Shown here in pieces: positions 11,721 to 24,600 of a stretch of 64,000 bases of DNA. Numbering within the stretch: position 1 is the stretch's first letter; each line of letters starts with the position of its first letter. A program made the position numbers and the translations under genes. A model generated the notes under the pieces. That model made no database searches. It saw only the letters and a list, made by a program, of their open reading frames with translations, and was not told the DNA's origin. This DNA is from Neurospora intermedia (taxonomy: Eukaryota; Ascomycota; Sordariomycetes; Sordariales; Sordariaceae): contig BTPP01000001.1 of the NCBI GenBank assembly GCA_037102815.1, positions 149,001 to 213,000 on the forward strand, read 5' to 3'.

Positions 11721-12945
11721 TTTACGCTCTAATTACCTTCGTTCTAATTGAAGTGGGTTGTTTATCTGGATAGAAGCTATACAATTCTTGCTCTAATTAG
11801 AGTTTAATAACTTATATATATTATTTATAAACGACCTTCGCTCTAGTTAAAGCGAGCCTACTTACTTTAATTAGAGTAAAAGATAGTAGTTTGGAAATTA
11901 CTCTAGTTAGAGCGAAGGTCGTCTAAATGTACTATATTTTAATTACTATACTCTAATTAGAGCGAAGGCCGTATTTAATTGTTTTAGAGTATTTCGATCG
12001 AATATAGCGGGTTGGGCTAGACTTGTTAGATAGGTAGAAAATGTATATATAGGTTTATAATTGATAAATTCACTCCTTGCCTCTAGTGTTCCTTATTGGC
12101 GGGAGGAGTCGATTCCCCTGTAGCTACGCTGTTCGATAGGACTAAAGAGTTGGACCTCCAACTTTAGGAGTTTAGGGCCAATATTACCCTCTTCGCTATC
12201 CTACTTATAAATATAGGCCTAGCTATTCTACTCGGTTATCCGATTAGTAAATTCGTTATAGTAGTAGGGCTCCGCCTCAACCCAACTATCGAGCTTGGAA
12301 GGGACGGGAATATACTGTATATAGAATATTATACTCTAATTAGAGCGAAGGCTGTACCTAACTGTATTTTAGAGTATTTCGATTGAATATAGCGGGCTAA
12401 GTTGGACTTGTTAGGTATATAGAAAATGTATATATAGGTTTATAATTAATAAACCTACTCCTTACCTTTAATATTCTTTATTAATATTAGCCTCGTCTAC
12501 TCCCCTTCCACACCTTCGCAATTTATATAGCCTAGTATAAATAGTCTAAGGCTCCTATAAGTGTGCTTCTTATATGGAAGTCGGTATTCCGGGGGGGGCG
12601 TAGTTGATCTCTAATTATTCAACCTCGGTAATATTAAAAGTACTTCCTTTATTCTAGTTTAAATAGCGTTAGTTAGAAAGTATGCGGATAGACGTAATTA
12701 CTATTTTAAAATATAAATTAACGTTGAGGTTCAAATTAATACTGCCCTTATCGTTTGGCTTATATTCTTTGTAAGTTGAGTTAGTAAATTGTTAAGGTTG
12801 ACGGATAAACCTTATACTTTACGAACTTTGTAGTGATTGTTACCGACTTGCGGTGAGAGGAATATATTGTTTAGTACTTCGAGTAAGCGTTAGGTTAGGT
12901 AACGAAATTGTTAATCTACGGTAAAAGGAATATACCGTCTAGTAC
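11721..12945. repeat. Palindrome-rich segment with a 150-bp direct duplication
   Basis: About 11950-12100 is repeated at 12333-12485: both start with the palindrome-derived ACTCTAATTAGAGCGAAG and share TATAGAAAATGTATATATAG near the end. Inverted copies of the palindrome (11840 and 11900) could pair as CGACCTTCGCTCTAGT / ACTCTAGTTAGAGCGAAGG. No coding frame recognised. Confidence 0.65.
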
Positions 12946-13005
12946 TTCGAGTAAATTTTTAGTTTAGGCCTTATAGTTAAAAACTTATTCGAAGTACTAG
13001 ACGGC
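12945..13005. repeat. Inverted repeat with direct copy
   Basis: CCGTCTAGTACTTCGAGTAA pairs with TTATTCGAAGTACTAGACGG about 20 bp downstream, a 20-bp-armed hairpin with one mismatch. A degenerate direct copy of the left arm lies near 12870. Confidence 0.75.
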
Positions 13006-13168
13006 GTATATATATAGAAGGAAGAGTTTAAGGACTGGGGCGAGGAGGGGGGGGGGGTTTTTATACCTTTTTGGGAGGGTTTAAAGTCGCTTTGGATTGG
13101 TATTTGTTCTGTTTGCTTTAGTTTTGGGATGAAAAGTAGGGGCGATTTTAATAGTCTTTAGGGAAGAA

Positions 13169-13193
13169 GGGGGGGGGGGGGGGGGGGGGGGGG
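13169..13193 (+). repeat. Poly(G) tract, 25 G
   Basis: A run of 25 Gs followed by GGGTTAGGGTTAG (13203-13215), a telomere-like motif. Further runs of 7-18 Gs occur on the same strand near 13050, 13735, 13840, 13945 and 15132. Confidence 0.85.
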
Positions 13194-13217
13194 TTGTAAT
13201 AAGGGTTAGGGTTAGTC

Positions 13218-13600
13218 TTAAATGTTGGGATAAAGACCTAGGGCCTGGGGTACGGCGCATAGGCCTTGTCCAGAATTACCTATTGCGCTTATCGGCGTGT
13301 TTATTGCTATATTAGGATGAAATCCAACGACCCGGGGCACAGCGCATAGGCCTTGTCCAGAATTACCTGTTGCGCCTGTCGGCGTGTTTGCTGTTATGTT
13401 GGGATGAAATCCAACGACCCGGGGTACGGCGTATGAGCCTTGTCCAGAATCACTTGTTGCGCCTGTTGGCGTGTTTGCTGCTATATTGGGATGAAATCCA
13501 ACGACCCGGGGCACGGCGTATGAGCCTTGTTTAGAATCACCTACTGCGCCTGTTGGCGTGTTTGCTGCTATATTGGGATGAAATCTAACGACCCGGATAT
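13218..13600 (-). repeat. 87-bp tandem repeat encoding a 29-residue unit
   Basis: About 4.4 units with a constant 87-bp spacing: the CAGAAT core recurs at 13271, 13358, 13445 and 13532. 87 is a multiple of three, so on the minus strand the repeat is an open frame of 29-residue units containing PRVVGFHPNI and GNSGQG. Units differ mainly by C/T and G/A changes. It may be a decayed repeat protein of the element or a minisatellite that happens to be open. Confidence 0.8.
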
Positions 13601-13654
13601 TCCGCTACGTTCGAATTATAAATACCCGGCTGCGAACTCTCTATTAGCCAGTTG

Positions 13655-14640
13655 GTGTCGTACTCTAATTAGAGCGAAGTTAAATATATAAGACTATTTT
13701 AGTTCTTCGATATCTTTAATATACTTAGTAATGAGGGGGGGGTTGTATTTTAATTAGAGCGAAGTTGGGTATATGAAATTGCTTTAGTTCGATGTTTTAC
13801 CTATTTTTCTACTTCTTAGAGATCTTAGGAAGACCGGGGGGGGGGGGGGGGGGTCGTATTCTGATTAGAGCGAAGTTGGGTATGTGAGATTGTTTCAATT
13901 TGATATTATTTGTTTTTCTGCTTCTTAGAGATCTTAGGAAGACCGGGGGGGTTGTACTCTGATTAGAGCGAAGTTGCCTCTTAGAGATTTTAAGAAGATT
14001 GTTCTTAAATATTCTTTCTGTATTTGGTACGGTAGTGGGTATTGGTGCTATTGCGCATTACGTGCTCTGATTAGAGTGAAGTTGCTTTTTAGAAATTTTA
14101 AAAAGATTGTTCTTAAATATTCTTTCTGTATTTAGTACGGTGGTAGGCATTAGTGCTATTATGTATTACGTACTTTGATTAGAGCGAAGTTGCCTTTTAG
14201 AAATTTTAAGAAGATTGTTCTTAAGTATTTTTTTTGTGTTTAGTACGGGGGTGGGCATTGGTGCTATTGCGTATGACGTATTTTAATAAGAGCGAAGTTG
14301 CCTTTTAAAGATCTTAAGAAGATTATTGTTTCTATATTTAGTACGGGGGTAGGTATTAGTGCTATTACGTATAACGTGCTTTAATGAGAGCGAAGTTGCC
14401 TCTTAGAGATTTTAAGAAGATTGTTGTTTCTATATTTGGTACGGGGGTGGGCATTAGTGCTATTACGTATTACGTGTTTTGATAAGAGCGAAGTTGCCTC
14501 TTAGAAATCTTAAGAAGATTGTTGTTTTTATATTTAGTATAGGGGTGGGCATTAATGCTATTATATATTATATATTCTAATAAGAGCGAAGTTGCTTCTT
14601 AGAGATTTTAAGAAGATTCTTAAATATTCTTTCCGTATTT
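13655..14640. repeat. Tandem array of about 100-bp units carrying a half-palindrome
   Basis: At least nine units, each with a variant of CTCTAATTAGAGCGAAGTTG followed by CTTCTTAGAGATTTTAAGAA and, in later units, TATTTAGTACGG. Spacing of the later units is near 100 bp (about 14067, 14170, 14281, 14375, 14478, 14577). Inter-unit differences are mostly transitions. No gene seen. Confidence 0.8.
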
Positions 14641-15064
14641 CTATATTTCTTTTTAATGGAATTTAAAGTGTAGTAGCTTTAGAGTTTGGAAGTGACGGTT
14701 GTGGTACGGGAAGCGGTACTGATACTATTGCCGCTGCGTGCAGAATTAGCGGGGATTGGGTTTGGGGTGGGTGCGAGTCCGCTATATCTTGAGAGAGAAT
14801 TACTGCTTAGTACTTATTAAATTTTAGGTTTGTTATAAATGAAAAATGCGGATAATGAATAGTATAGCGGAACTTACCCTAAAGTTGGAGTTGATAGCCG
14901 ACTAACGGGCGCTGATCCGGAAGTTCCTACTGCTCTATAATGATTGAGTGTCGTATGAGTGTGCGTTAGTAGTTTAGGTAGTGGTAGGATCTGAGACGAG
15001 AGTGATAATGATGTGTGATTGAATTGGCGTTACTTTGTGATAGAGGGAGCCCCTGGCGTTATAT

Positions 15065-15652
15065 TAATACTTATCGAAAAGAGCGGACTACTTGAGAGTC
15101 CGCATACCTTCTGTTCGCTAATCTTCTTTGCGGGGGGGGTAGTAGTAGTGGGTTACGACCTTCGATTTTCTTTGGGGACTTTTGTGCTTCTTTAAGTATG
15201 GAAGCGAAATCCACCTTGGCGTGAATAGGGTCTCGTAATAGGTAAACGAATTGATTCTGCGAGTAAAGAAGTAAGTTGCCCTCTGCTAGTATTTGACGGG
15301 ATGTTCGTAAAATGGTCGTTGTATTGGTGTACTCCTCTTCGCTTTTATTGTTATTACCCCCGTGTCCCCGTCCGCGGGTATTGTGGCGTATAGAATGGAC
15401 CTGTTTAGTTTAGAGGCGCTTTATATAGACGGGCTTGTCGGATACGAATAGGTATCTCAGAATCTTTTTACGAGCCTCAAAGGGGAGTATGAGTAGGGGA
15501 AAGATGTTTTTTCCGTCCTACGCCGATATAGCGGTTATATCTTCATTTATAGCCGGAGTTTGTAATACCTATCGAAAAGAGCGGACTATTTGAGATTCTG
15601 TATATCTTCTATTAGCTGATCTTCTTTGGAGGGTGGTAGTAGTAGTAGTAGT
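15065..15652. repeat. Direct repeat pair of about 85 bp
   Basis: 15065-15150 and 15563-15652 share TATCGAAAAGAGCGGACTA and the continuation through CTTCTTTG and a GTAGTAGTAGTGG tail, about 500 bp apart and diverged by transitions. Confidence 0.7.
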
Positions 15653-17851
15653 GGCGGCGGCGGCGGATTATTCCTTATCCTTTTCGCCGGGCGTATTTTA
15701 AGAAGGTTGGTAAAGCTACGCTTTAGGGAATTGTCTAAATCTTTATTTTCGTTCTCTAGGTCTATATTTTAATTTCCGCTATATAATATAGTACGCTTAG
15801 GTGGTTGGAGAGGTAGTAACGGGTTGAGAGGCTATATATTTCTAGGTAGTATTTAAATTTATTTAATATTAATTTATAGTATTAAGAGGTATTCCTTTCC
15901 TTATTGGAAGTGCTACTTTTATTATTAATTTCTTTATATTGCCTTTTTATTTCTTCTATATCTACCAGTATCTTCCTTGTCCCCGTATATATGGTTTGTA
16001 AAGTACGTACTAGCTTGGCGATATTTGCCTAGTTCTTGTTTACTTTAGTTTATATTTGTTCGAGAGTTTTTACTAAGTTTTTATACCTATTTCGAATATT
16101 AGTATAGACCTCTTTTATCGACTCTTCTATACTTACTATTCTACTTTGGATTACCTTCTCTACCCTAATTTCTATACTTCGAATAATTTCTTGATAATTC
16201 TGTTCGAGCAAATTAATTTAATTTTAATAATTCTATTCGAGTAAATTAATTCGATTTAATATATCGGTAAAGTTGGTAGCTATTTATATCGAGAGCCGGA
16301 TGTATATATTATGGAAGTTGCGGTTAATAATATCGTTGTACTTTAGTTATTGCGTTAGGGTTTTTTCAAATTAGTAATATCTTCTAAAGGCGTTTAAAAA
16401 TATAGATTAGGGATAGTATATATTGGAGGGTAGTAGTATTATTTACGATTGTACTAATTTAAGTAGAACTGGGGGGGGCGTTACTATAAAATAATACCTA
16501 ACTAGCCTATCGCTAGTCTTCTTATCTATTCTATATTGCGATTCTAAGTACTATAGTTAATTCTCAACGAAATTAATGCGAAGTATAGCCTTTGTACGAA
16601 TTGGGTTATTATACGATAGGAAAAACCTATACGTACGGTAATGCAAATAGTAGGTCGGGGTTTTAGTATATAAGTTTCGCTATCCTAGTATATCGTCGAG
16701 GATCCTCTGCTTATAGTCCTAAGAGAGATCGCTATTGTTAATTTCGAATATATTAATACGGTAAGGCTACTTCGGATCCGAGTATAGTGTACGAAACGCT
16801 ATTAACTAATTAGTGAAGTGCTAGGGAATATACTTAATAATATAGTTGGTCCAATGCTCCCGAAATTTTATTAAAAAGTATGGTACTAACCCCGGTTCGG
16901 TAAAGTATATATAATTCGTTGTGAGTAGATTAAAGATGTTTGATTGGAAGTATAGTTATAGTGTATTGCGCTTGGTACTCTTAGTATTGTATTCGGGCGG
17001 AGTAGTAAGAATAGTTGCTTAGATTAAAGGGTTGTAATATTTTAAAATAGTAAATATAAACGGACTGTTAATAGATTCTTAGTAGTTTAATTAATAGGGT
17101 TGAGAAATATAGTTTTTATGTATTAATTAGATATATTTGAGGCGGAATTAGATACTGTAGAAGGATGGGGTAATATTGTTAATTGTTATAGCTATAAAGG
17201 GGAGGTCGTTGGGATCGATATTCGGAATATTTAAATTCTCCTATAAGTGCCCGTATTAGTATATAATAGTTTTAAAAGGATATAATAAGGAGATCTTTTT
17301 ATTTAGCCCCTTTATAGACTAGTATATGCCGGATCGAATTGCCGGCTTCCACTTTATTGTAATTTTATTTATAAAGCCTTTTGAACCTCCTTTTGTTCTT
17401 TTTGGGCTTTCTTTCTAGACCTTCTCCTCTTTGAAATATTATTGTACCTTTCCTCTAAACGGGGCTTCTTCTGCGTTGGCCTTGACGTATAGTTACTACC
17501 CTCGCTGTTATTGTTATTGGGATTAATATTATAGTTGGTACTGATATAATTAGGCGAGTTGTATACGGGTATCGGTTATTCGCCTTAGGTAAGTAAGGCC
17601 TGTAGCGCTTGGTCCGAAGTAGTTAGGGTATTTATTAGTTGTATAATAGAATTGGCCGGAGGTTAAATGGAAGTTAATTGAATTTAATTGTACAAGTATA
17701 TTAATTTGGGTTAATTTTACTATATAACGGTCCGTATCTTTATTAATATTAGTCGTATTAGTGTATTTGGGGTGACCTCTTTTACGATTCGGCCTACTTG
17801 TAATATTTAATTAATATATAGTTACTCCGTTAAGTCCGACTTATCTATAAC

Positions 17852-18161
17852 GAGCCTACCTACTATTATCGTAGGGAGGACCGAACCGAAAGGATATATA
17901 GGGAGAGTTAGGCTTAATGCCTAATGTACCTATTTGTAGTCCTTAGAAGAATTGTAATACTTATGGGAGTTTATAATAATAATATTAGAGGTGAGCCTCT
18001 AGGGTAGTCTTACTGGTTTCGATTTAAATCTCTATTCGTCGAGCTCTAATTTATTTACGATTAGCCTACTATTATTATCGTAGAAAGGACCGAGCCGAAA
18101 GGATATATGGGGAGAGTTGAATTTAATATTTAATGTACTTATTTGTAATCCTTAGAAGAAT
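17852..18161. repeat. Direct repeat pair of about 100 bp
   Basis: 17852-17953 and 18061-18161 share ATTATCGTAG, CCGAAAGGATATAT, GGGAGAGTT and CCTTAGAAGAAT in the same order, about 209 bp apart. Another short triplet, GGAAGGGATTTAATC, repeats near 18376-18420. Confidence 0.7.
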
Positions 18162-19119
18162 CGGGAATAGGACGATAGAGGACTTTTCTACGATTCCGGT
18201 CGGGTATACTACTCTTCGGTAGTATAGTATTATAAATCGGATGTATTATAGATAGAAGAGGCGATACTAGATTGATATTGGGCGTAGTATAGACGGGCGG
18301 GACTAATTTTATTTCTGGAAATTCTTTGTAAAGTCGGTCGAGGTTAGAGACGGTTAATGCGATTAATATTTGATCGGAAGGGGTTTAATCGGAAGGGATT
18401 TAATCGGAAGGGATTTAATCTATTTTGTAATCAAAGATAATTATTGAAGCGGCCGTAGTAAGTAATATAGATATCGGGCTATATACTCCAATATATAATG
18501 CTAGTTACTACCTCTATATACTAATGTTACAGTTTAATATTATATGTATACGAAGCCCTCTTAATCTGCTAATACGGGGTATATTGTTACGTTAGCTGCT
18601 TTAATATTCGAGGGCTCCGTATTTACCGAAAGGCTAGTGTATAATTGTAAATTATAAGTTAAACTTATTAATTTCGTACGTTACTAACTTGCCGAATAGG
18701 GAAGGAGGATAATTAATTAAATCCTAGGCGCTAGTATAGGCCCTTTCTAAAAATTCTTACTAACTATAATATTACTCCCCCCCCCAATAATATAATCCTG
18801 TATCCGTTAGTCTAGTACCGCCGAGTAGTTATATACTACTTCGAGTTGCTATTATAATTAATATAGAGTCTTAGAGCTAGGCGAATAAATAGGACGGCTG
18901 CCGTTGTAGGCCTAGTAGCGCGCTAAGGGGTAAACGGTAGTTGTTCTATTTTAATTAGATAGAATACGAAAAATAGGAAAATGCTAATACGAAGGTAAGA
19001 AGCAAGTTGGGTTTTAGTATTAGGAAAATATTAATATTAGTAGTATTATTATACTATTAATTATATAACTACGGGCTATATTATCGAGTAGACGAATTTA
19101 GTGTGTTTTTGTATTATAG

Positions 19120-19312
19120 GTTTATATAGAATTGGTTAAATAATAATTCCCTCTACGGCTACTAGTATTAATTTATCCCCCGGACTGTACCTTTATAGTA
19201 ATGTTAATATATGCTGTGGGTTTATATAGAATTAATTAAGTAATAACTCCCTCTACGGTTACTAGTATTAATTTATCCCCCGGACTGTACCTTTATAGTA
19301 ATGTTAATATAA
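19120..19312. repeat. 100-bp tandem duplication
   Basis: Two adjacent copies with a 100-bp period, both containing CTACTAGTATTAATTTATCC and CCCGGACTGTACCTTTATAG. Differences are transitions. Confidence 0.8.
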
Positions 19313-20364
19313 TTAGTAAATAACGAAGCGTTGCGTCCGAACTATATTGAAGTTACTTTAATTACCCCCTATTAAAAGTAAATAAATTATTTATAAGCGC
19401 TACTAGACCTTAGTACCTTTAAGCCTGCTAATATAAATAATTTCGTTACTATACGCTACTTTCCGCTTTAATTAGAGTAATTTAATTAATTCTAAGCGAT
19501 ACAACCTTATATTCCTAACCTTTACTAACCCGAAGTACCTCCCAACTATTCCTTCTCTGCTATACTACCTTCCGCTCTAATTAAAGTAATTTAAATAATT
19601 CTAATAAGAATAAAATTAAAAAATCCGTCGCTTTACTGTCTAGCCTTCTTTTAGGGCTGTATCGACCGACGAGGACCCTTAGTAGGAGGGGGGGACGTTA
19701 TATAGGGAATTTCTATTAGCGATTCGCTAGAGTTAAGAATTTATATTCGGCTATTAAGGATATTTCTATATAGAGATATATTAATATTTGCGCTGGAGGT
19801 AGGAATTGGGTATCCTCTATCGGCTATTGTTTGGATCTGCCTTAATTTAAGACTAATAATATAATGTTCTAATTGGAGTATTAGTTTGCTGCGTATATTG
19901 CTAGAGCCCCTATTTAATTGTAGCTATTAGTTGATAGCTATCTATTAGCTGTGTAAATCCTTTCGTAGGTTATTGTAACTTCCGTAGGTATCTTCCTATT
20001 TACTAATTTCTATAATACTATTCTCGGCTTTATTGTATTAGAGATTACTAGTTAGAGTAGACGATGTAGTATAAAACTGCTATATTATATAAGCATGTTC
20101 GTATAGCTGTTGCTCGTTAGGATTCTTAGATTTGAATGTCGTTGTATTGAAGTTCGTAGTGTATTAGACGGCCTACTGGGCAAGTTGGAATGATACTTGG
20201 CCAGTTCTATTTGTTGGTATAGTTTAGAATATACCTTCTAACGCTTCTTACGAATCGTTATCGTCGAAGTCCTTGATAATATCCGTCAACCTCTTAAGAG
20301 ATATTTGCACCTTATATGTGCTAATATTGGTTATTATTATATTGGGATGATTCTCTTTAGTAAT

Positions 20365-20632
20365 AGGCGGGTTGCCGGCGTCGGGTTGGGTTGTAGGCGG
20401 GTCGTTAGCGATAGGCGGGTCGCTAGCGTCGGGTTGGGTTGTAGGCGGGTTGTTAGTAATAGGCGGGTCGCCGGCGTTGGGTTGGGTTGTAGGCGGGTTG
20501 TTAGTGATAGGCGGGTTGTTAGTGATAGGCGGGTCGCTAGCGTTGGGTTGGGTTGTAGGCGGGTCGTTAGCGATAGGCGGGTCGTTAGCGATAGGCGGGT
20601 CGCCGGCGTTGGGTTGGGTTGTAGTAGGTTGA
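20365..20632 (-). repeat. Pro/Asp/Asn-rich coding-like repeat (G-rich on + strand)
   Basis: Repeats of an 18-bp core (GATAGGCGGGTTGTTAGT and variants) and a 48-bp super-unit with GTTGGGTTGGGTTGTAGG. On the minus strand they read as a proline-rich repeat of units like DPPIANDPPTTQP. The G-rich strand has GGGTTGGGTT clusters with quadruplex potential. Probably the low-complexity tail of a decayed element protein. Confidence 0.65.
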
Positions 20633-20799
20633 GCGATAGGGTTGCCTATGTTTGTATAGCTAATTATAGACCTGATATATATTAGTTTGTATTAAATTTC
20701 GTTCTAATTAGAGTGTATAAGAGTTAGCCTCTCTTTGCTCTGGCTATAGTAAAAAGAGCCTTTTTATTATAGCTAGAGTGAAAGGGATATACTATTAGG

Positions 20800-21600
20800 A
20801 TTGGACTTACTTATTAAAATTAATATTGTTACTAGGTATTGTATTGTTCTATACCGAAACTAATTTTTATAAATTTATATCGTTGGGAATTGTTTAATCG
20901 TTAGTCGGTAAATTGTAGAAGTAACCCGCCGATATTATACGGCTAATTCGCTTAAGGCTGATCTATAGTAGATAGAACTCTAGTTGTAAATTTAATTTCT
21001 TTAGTTATTCCTAATTTGTAGCAACCCCGGGCAATTTAGTAGCGTCCTTTATAGTAATTTCCTACGCGGTTAGAAAGTTCTATATATATTCTAAGGATGT
21101 AAAAGGAGGCTTCTAATTTAAAAGGGCTATAGGGCTAATAGTAGCCTCGTTAGGGTATTGCCGGTGTAATGTAGATGTGGAAACGTAGAACCTCTACGCT
21201 GCAGCTATGAACGGTGCTGCGGGGTTATTTTTATATTGGTCGGTTGCTGCCTTAATAATTGTAAGGCGACGGAGCGCCTACTAGGTAATCTCTTTAGGTG
21301 TCTCTTTAATAGTTGTATTCGGAATACGTTTAGTTAGGGCGGATAAATTATTGTCTCTAGTCTAGGTATAATTAAGATCGGCGAGTAAGTCGCGGGAGTC
21401 GATATATTAAAATATTGCGCTATTATTAAGGGAATTGATAAGGGAATTGATATTATTTATAGTAGCGCTGTTTGAGGTGCTAGCCGCCGGTGCTATAGAA
21501 GGAGATTGCTTACGTGGTCGTTTTAATAGGGTAGAGGGGGCGCTATTCTTAAATTGAACCTCGGCGCGGGGACGTTTTGCTCCGCGTTTGTAAAATATTA
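20800..21600 (-). pseudogene. HTH_psq-like DNA-binding protein relic
   Basis: Minus-strand frame with RIP-type stops. Around 21180-21290 it reads RRLTIIKAATDQYKNNPAAP then FIAAA*RFYVSTSTLHRQ, close to the pipsqueak-type helix-turn-helix (AAxxYKxNPxxSxxxAAxxYxVxxSTLxxR) found in pogo/CENP-B-like transposases and fungal regulators. A basic segment (KRPRKQ) lies upstream near 21510. It could be a DNA-binding subunit of the element or a host-like gene; no catalytic DDE domain was seen beside it. Confidence 0.4.
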
Positions 21601-21649
21601 ATAAATATTAAGTTTCGCCCCGCCGGGTTTCGCTATAGTTAGAATAAAT

Positions 21650-24600
21650 GGGGTTACTCTAATTAAAGTGAAGAGGGTATACTATAAAATCGAAACTCAC
21701 CTATTATTAGTATTGGCGCGCTTTCGTTTCAATTTACGTTTATACGATGGTGTATCGGTTGGGTTGTAGTTAGGGTTGGACTTGTCGTCCCTAGGATTTA
21801 TTAGTACTTTACTCCGCGCAGTTCGCTTCTCCTTCTGGGTCTATAATATTCTAATACTATTACCTCGGCGGTAGTTCTTCCGGAGGTTGTTGAATCTCTC
21901 TTCTAATTTACTAATTGTTACGCCGTCCCTCCCCTTTACAATAGTAATATGCTATTCGTAAGCGTCGATAAATTCCTATACCTTTTTAATCTGTAGTGTT
22001 TCTTCGGCCTTTGAGTCCCCGATTGGGTATTTAGAGAACCGATCGATTGCCGCCTTCTTCCCGTTTATATTAATATTGTATAGGACGTTATACGTAATTT
22101 AGAGAATATAGTCTACCGAGGGTAATAGATTAGACCGATTAATAAAGAGAGGGCCGGTTAATATAAAATTTTTATTTAAGATAATTTAATCGATATTATA
22201 CTTCGCTTCGAGGTTGGTTATAACCGTTTCAATTAAGAGAAAGTAGAATTCTCTAATATGAAAGGCCCTCTCTAAATTGAAGTTGGTTACGCTAGTAGGT
22301 AGTTCTACTACCTACGTATACCGGTTGAAGCGATATAATAGAGTGTGTTTGGCGGTTTTATACTCGAATAAAGTCCTAAAGTTATTTCCGGCCTTAAGTA
22401 GGATACCTATTATTTCTAAGCTTAGATTCGTAATAAGTTTATAAATCTATTATATAAATGTTAGCTTTCGCTTTAATTAGAGCCGGTATTAGAGTAGGAT
22501 ATACCTTATAGAGAGTATACTCTTCTATCCAATTGCAAATAGTACTGTGTATAGTAGGTAGGTACTATTGGACGTTTTCCTTCTAGCCGATCCTATAAAG
22601 ACGCCCTATATACTATAGAATTGTATTCTAATTCTATATATACCCGAACCTAATACCTACGTGGTACGTAGTGTAAAAATTCAATCCAGCTGTGTGTACG
22701 CTAGAATTGAGTATGAGAATGTCGAGGTCCGTATATAGTTAGTTCTAGGCGGCGATAATACGGTTACGTTCAATTTACGTTTAATTGGAGTAGATTATTT
22801 CTACCTATAGACCGACTTTCTGTAGGATGGTATAGAACGTCCTATATTAGTTAGTAAATACCCGGATAGGTTTCGCTTTGATTAGAGTCGGTAGATCTAA
22901 TCTCTAACCAAAGTAAAAGTGAAAAATTAATTGTACTTATATTTGTATCTAAGGTGAATTTGTAATTACTAGTACCCTTTTCCGGCTATTATATAGTTTG
23001 GCGTATTTCCTAATAGTCTATATAAATAGGGGCGATTCTCCGAATGCTTAATATATTATATTAACCCTATTATTCGGCGGTATAAGATGTGTATTAATAG
23101 TGAAATAGGTGAATATATAGGATAGTTTACTGTTAAAGTTGAGTTGGATTAATTTATTAACGGTGTTAACCCTTAATATCGCTTCTTCTTTATTATGTGA
23201 GATATTGTCGAAGATCCGGGTATGTATTTCCCGGTTGCCTCTCTGCTGCTCTATAGCCTGGATGCCCTCTAATAGGCGGGACCCCTATATTATAGTTTAA
23301 TGCCCAACGGTATTGTCCTCGAATATAAACGTTTATGTGTAAACGTTATATAATAGAAATTATAATAGGCGGATAAAGGTAAAATTGAATAAGATTTGGC
23401 GCTCCTCTTCGGTAGTGTGGGGTATTGTTAGGTCTTCAATTTCGTATTCTAGTAAATTTATAAATATATTTTTTAAAAGATTATTTGTAATTTGGATAAT
23501 TTTATTCCGCCGACGGTAGTACCCGAATTTGATTTGGTAGATTAGTATTAGAGGGATATCGGAGGAAGGGTATATTATCGCCCTATTAGGAAAGTATAGT
23601 AGTATAGTTATGCCCCTATTTACGATAATAATATAGTTCTCTTGGAGGATTTCTGTTATAGTTTGGTAGACGGTTTTACTATCGTTGGTAATTGCGTCTT
23701 GTACGTTGGGGTGTAGAACCTACTATTGGTAACCCTACTCTTCGTTAATTTTACGTAATTGGGTACGCGTAGTATCGGGCGTTGCGGGGTTGATAATATA
23801 TAGGGGGTCGCTCTAGTTATACGAACCCTTATCTTTAGAATGGAAGAACTCTAATATATTATGCTAACCCTTAAGTAGGGTGAAGACCTTAAATAGGCCT
23901 GCCCCCTCCTAGAGTATAGTAGTAAAGGCCTGGATATTGGTAATATAATTTAATGTAGGCGTTGTAGAATAGATTAGCCTACTTATAGTAGGGATAATTT
24001 ATATCGCTTGCTATATTAACGAGTTGTAGTTTCGAACGAATTAGGCTTCGTCTAAAATGAGGGTCCAAAATATCGGATCCTTTACTATTGTTATTTGGAG
24101 TTCTAGCCTCTATAGCCTTCTATCTTTCCTAAAAGCAATATATTAGTATCCGCGCCTTTCGTTCTAATTATAACGGAAGATTTACCGGCTAAGTTCTTTA
24201 GATTCCTTGTTTTTAATAATTGTATGTATATTCGCTACGTCCTTGTCTTTGTATGTATTATCCTACGTATTATTTTTAAATGGGTTTATAATACGCTATC
24301 CGGGTTTCCGCCTAATAACCCTATTATAGGTATAGGGAAGTTCGTTAGGTTCTAAAGGCCCGTTAATCTTGGGCTTGTTCTTATTCTAGCGTATAGTAAT
24401 AGTAGAGTACGAGTATATAATAATGTTTTTAGTGGTTTTGGTGGAATATTTCTTTTCGGCCTACTATTCTATTAAATAATCGAAGCGGTCCTATGTAAGC
24501 GTCCTTACTCTACGTAGGTCGTTTTTAAGTATGCTATTAGCAATATTAAACCAAATCCAAAATACTAAATTACCGAAGGTATTATTAAATTTAGCGAATA

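Larger units (their letters stand above)
14641..20300. other. RIP-mutated interior of giant element, no gene recognised
   Basis: Stop-riddled DNA in which I recognise no domain. A minus-strand stretch near 17380-17480 encodes a strongly basic segment (RYNNISKRRRSRKKAQKEQK) that could be a nuclear or DNA-binding tail. Several direct repeats lie here and are listed separately. Confidence 0.5.

Noticed and set aside
11730-14600. CRISPR-like array suggested by regularly spaced repeats
   Set aside because: Eukaryotic DNA; the inter-repeat sequence is itself repeated rather than unique spacers, and no cas-like genes exist.
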